Below, piece by piece: positions 62,240 through 64,000 of a stretch of DNA of 64,000 nucleotides (position 1 is the first letter of the stretch; the number at the start of each line of letters is the position of its first letter). This DNA is from Lepidostoma basale (Eukaryota > Arthropoda > Insecta > Trichoptera > Lepidostomatidae): positions 124,001 to 188,000 of the forward strand of contig JAHDVF020000246.1 in the NCBI GenBank assembly GCA_022606425.2, given 5' to 3'. A program made the translations under genes and the position numbers. Below the pieces are notes generated by a model, which was not told the origin of the DNA, ran no database searches, and saw nothing but the letters and a program-made list of their open reading frames with translations.

Positions 62240-62739
62240 ACGTTCATTAAGAACATTTCAAGTGAAAACAGATTTTCGTCTAGACAATCAATTAATCGTT
62301 TTGATTTGCAAAAAAAGCTAAGAGAAGCTATAAAATAACTAAATAATTGAGAAATTCCACTTTGACATAATAAGAGATCTTAATGAAAATCGTACACTAA
62401 GTATTTTTGAACTACGATCTAAATTCAAAGCTTAAAACATTAATATTCTAGAAAAAAAAGTCCACAAATTGAACAAATCTACTGGCCGTTTAACTTATTA
62501 GACGGCGATTTGAAAAAAAAACGCTTCTGCCCTGTTTTTTTCAACTTTCCATTTTTTTATTGTAAAAATTAAAATAAAATGAAAAGTTATGGGATTCTCA
62601 AAATTTCAAGTAAATCGGTACATTAGAACTTGAGATATCATATTAACCGTATCGAAATAAATTCAGTTTTGAAAAATCGCGTTTAAAGTTAGGAGTCGAG
62701 TTTCGCGCGATCTAAGTCATTTAATGGTGTGTTATACTT
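62240..62739. other. No supported feature
   Basis: AT-rich spacer; a GTTCATTAAGAACATTTC start follows the hAT end. Confidence 0.4.
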
Positions 62740-62979
62740 GACGACCTTCGTGGCCGAGTGGTAAGTGCATTGACTGCCACCCTGTAGGTCCCGGGTTCGA
62801 TTCCCGGCGAGGGCAGTGTGATTGTCACACTGTCTTTAGTCCGGTGTAGAATCCACGTGATAATAAAATGGCGATAGATTAGCTACCTATCACATGTCAT
62901 GAGAATCAATATGATAGCTATAATACCCTTTACACACGATTTGGTTCATGCTGTCATGATGTAAAGAGCGATTCAACAA

Positions 62980-63010
<31 letters not shown>
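62740..63010 (+). mobile_element. tRNA-derived SINE, full length, (AAT)n subfamily
   Basis: Best full-length copy. GACGACCTTCGTGGCCGAG, A box TGGCCGAGTGG (62751-62761), B box GGTTCGATTCC, hairpin GTGTGATTGTCACACTGTC, ATGGCGATAGATTAGCTACC, the TTGGTTCATGCTGTCATGAT block and (AAT)n at ~62980-63008. TTTTAA-like pol III stops are absent from the head. Confidence 0.87.
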
Positions 63011-63011
<1 letters not shown>

Positions 63012-63014
<3 letters not shown>

Positions 63015-63175
63015 ACTAACTAACAAACTAACCATCACGCCGTCTCCCCGAAAGGGTAGGCAGAAAGACTGGACTGTCACATTTTTACTGATGCGGCACT
63101 CCATCCTTCTATTTTCGCCCCGCGGGAGACGCGGTGTGATAGGTTGCGAACCTCATCGTCACCAATAGTCAATAG
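63012..63175 (-). mobile_element. Composite family A end, GCGGCACTCC variant
   Basis: Same junction as 18612-18765: family A end to GGACTGTCACAT, then TGATGCGGCACTCCATCC and GCGGGAGACGCGGTGTGAT to CACCAATAG. Tail (TTAG)n-like GTTAGTTTGTTAG on minus. Confidence 0.65.
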
Positions 63176-63179
63176 GTGC

Positions 63180-64000
63180 ACCATCTAAAAAGAACATTTT
63201 GTGTTAAATTATTTTTATTTTATTATTTTATTTTATATTATTGTATTTTATATTATTTGTTTTAGATTTATTTTGTGGGTGTTGGACTATCGAAGTGTGC
63301 GCGGGAGATAATAATACTTAAATTTTCTAAATCAGCTATCCCGTTCATACAATTTTCGACCTTCCATGAAGTCGATTTATAATGATTTATTAAGTACAAA
63401 AGAGTTTTTATAATGTGGGCTATTTCGTTTGCCTGGCGCCTATTGTACATTCGTCCGCCCGGACCGATTTAGTCAGTGCGTCACAAAAATTGCTGTAACT
63501 TCGAAAATATTCAGAATTTAAAAAAATACGCTTAGGGTTATATTCTTAAAATATGTAAAAAAAGAAATATAGATTTTTTCAATTTTCTACACTAGAATCC
63601 CTTAAGTTTAACAAAAAAATAACAAAATTTAACAAAATCACCCCCTTAAGTTTAACAAAAATCTAAAAAAAAAAGTTTTAAATTATTTTTAATTATCTCA
63701 CACCAAAAGGCTGCTTCAAACGTATGTACAATTATTTATTTGTTTGACTAACCATCCATATCGTAATTGTATCTTATAAATTATAATGCAATTATACATT
63801 TTTTCCTCTATCACGTCAGTTGTTTATTTTAGAAAAAAATGTTACTCTTGGCTCTAGCCAAGTCTACTCAACTTTTATATTTTTGGTAATGTTGTCACAA
63901 AAAAAACTTTGAAATTAGATGAACTATCAATTTGAGAATTACGATTAGCTAATTTTGTAGGTTTTATTTTATTTTATATGTTTTAACTTGCTGGATGAAT
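63180..64000. other. AT-rich end of window, nothing recognised
   Basis: Includes a TTTTATTTTATTATTTT run (63210-63265) and CTTAAGTTTAACAAAAA repeated at 63601 and 63645. No gene or named repeat. Confidence 0.45.

Overview
The window looks like repeat-saturated intergenic DNA from an insect nuclear genome. It is AT-rich and has no recognisable intact host gene. The mixture of elements is animal and insect-like: RTE-like and Jockey-like non-LTR retrotransposon ends, Penelope-like element (PLE) ends carrying hammerhead-ribozyme-like motifs, a tRNA-derived SINE, and non-autonomous piggyBac-, hAT- and pogo-like DNA transposons. The most abundant RTE-like family ends in a reverse-transcriptase tail of a style I associate with Lepidoptera. 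That placement is an impression, not a demonstration.

Retrotransposons. The commonest repeat (called family A here) is a 5'-truncated non-LTR element seen in about 35 pieces on both strands. It encodes the C-terminal part of a reverse transcriptase (motifs RWFGHMERM and GRPRKTWHDQI, ending SAYPFGETA) and usually ends in (TTAG)n, or in (TTG)n in a second subfamily. The best copy, at 24840-25603, is one long frame broken by a single stop. Other non-LTR groups are RTE-B and RTE-C (tails rich in GAA), Jockey/Kiri-like ends (tail (GATTT)n) and several single remnants. Nearly all are dead 3' ends.

Penelope-like material. About twenty sites carry CTGANGA - stem II - GAAA - short stem III - GTC motifs, often as head-to-head inverted pairs that form palindromes of 100-480 bp (around 1.4, 7.7-8.2, 8.7, 14.6, 17.4, 27.8 and 45.2-45.6 kb). 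A broken GIY-YIG endonuclease end at 24307-24600 is the only PLE coding remnant recognised. Cores with every canonical residue remain at 17387-17417, 27820-27858 and 45413-45448. All have one extra nucleotide before stem II, so activity is an open question.

DNA transposons and foldbacks. Three copies of a 754-784 bp piggyBac-like element with TTAA target duplications lie at 6399, 21306 and 52809. hAT-like elements with 8-bp duplications lie at 22191 and 61303, a pogo-like MITE at 20866, and a very well preserved TIR element at 40737-41141. A foldback family sharing the end TTGTATCTCAATAGAGACG occurs six times.

Tandem DNA. 38.5-40.1 kb is a higher-order array of AAGGTCA-type heptamers alternating with GTGCACGTGAT-type units. 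50396-50868 holds four copies of a ~117 bp unit. 33105-33205 is an AATT-rich microsatellite.

Several insertions sit inside other repeats with visible target-site duplications, giving a relative chronology. Only a few short unassigned open frames (2397, 13902, 17832, 25654, 36493, 59411) could hide host exons, and none is supported beyond being open.
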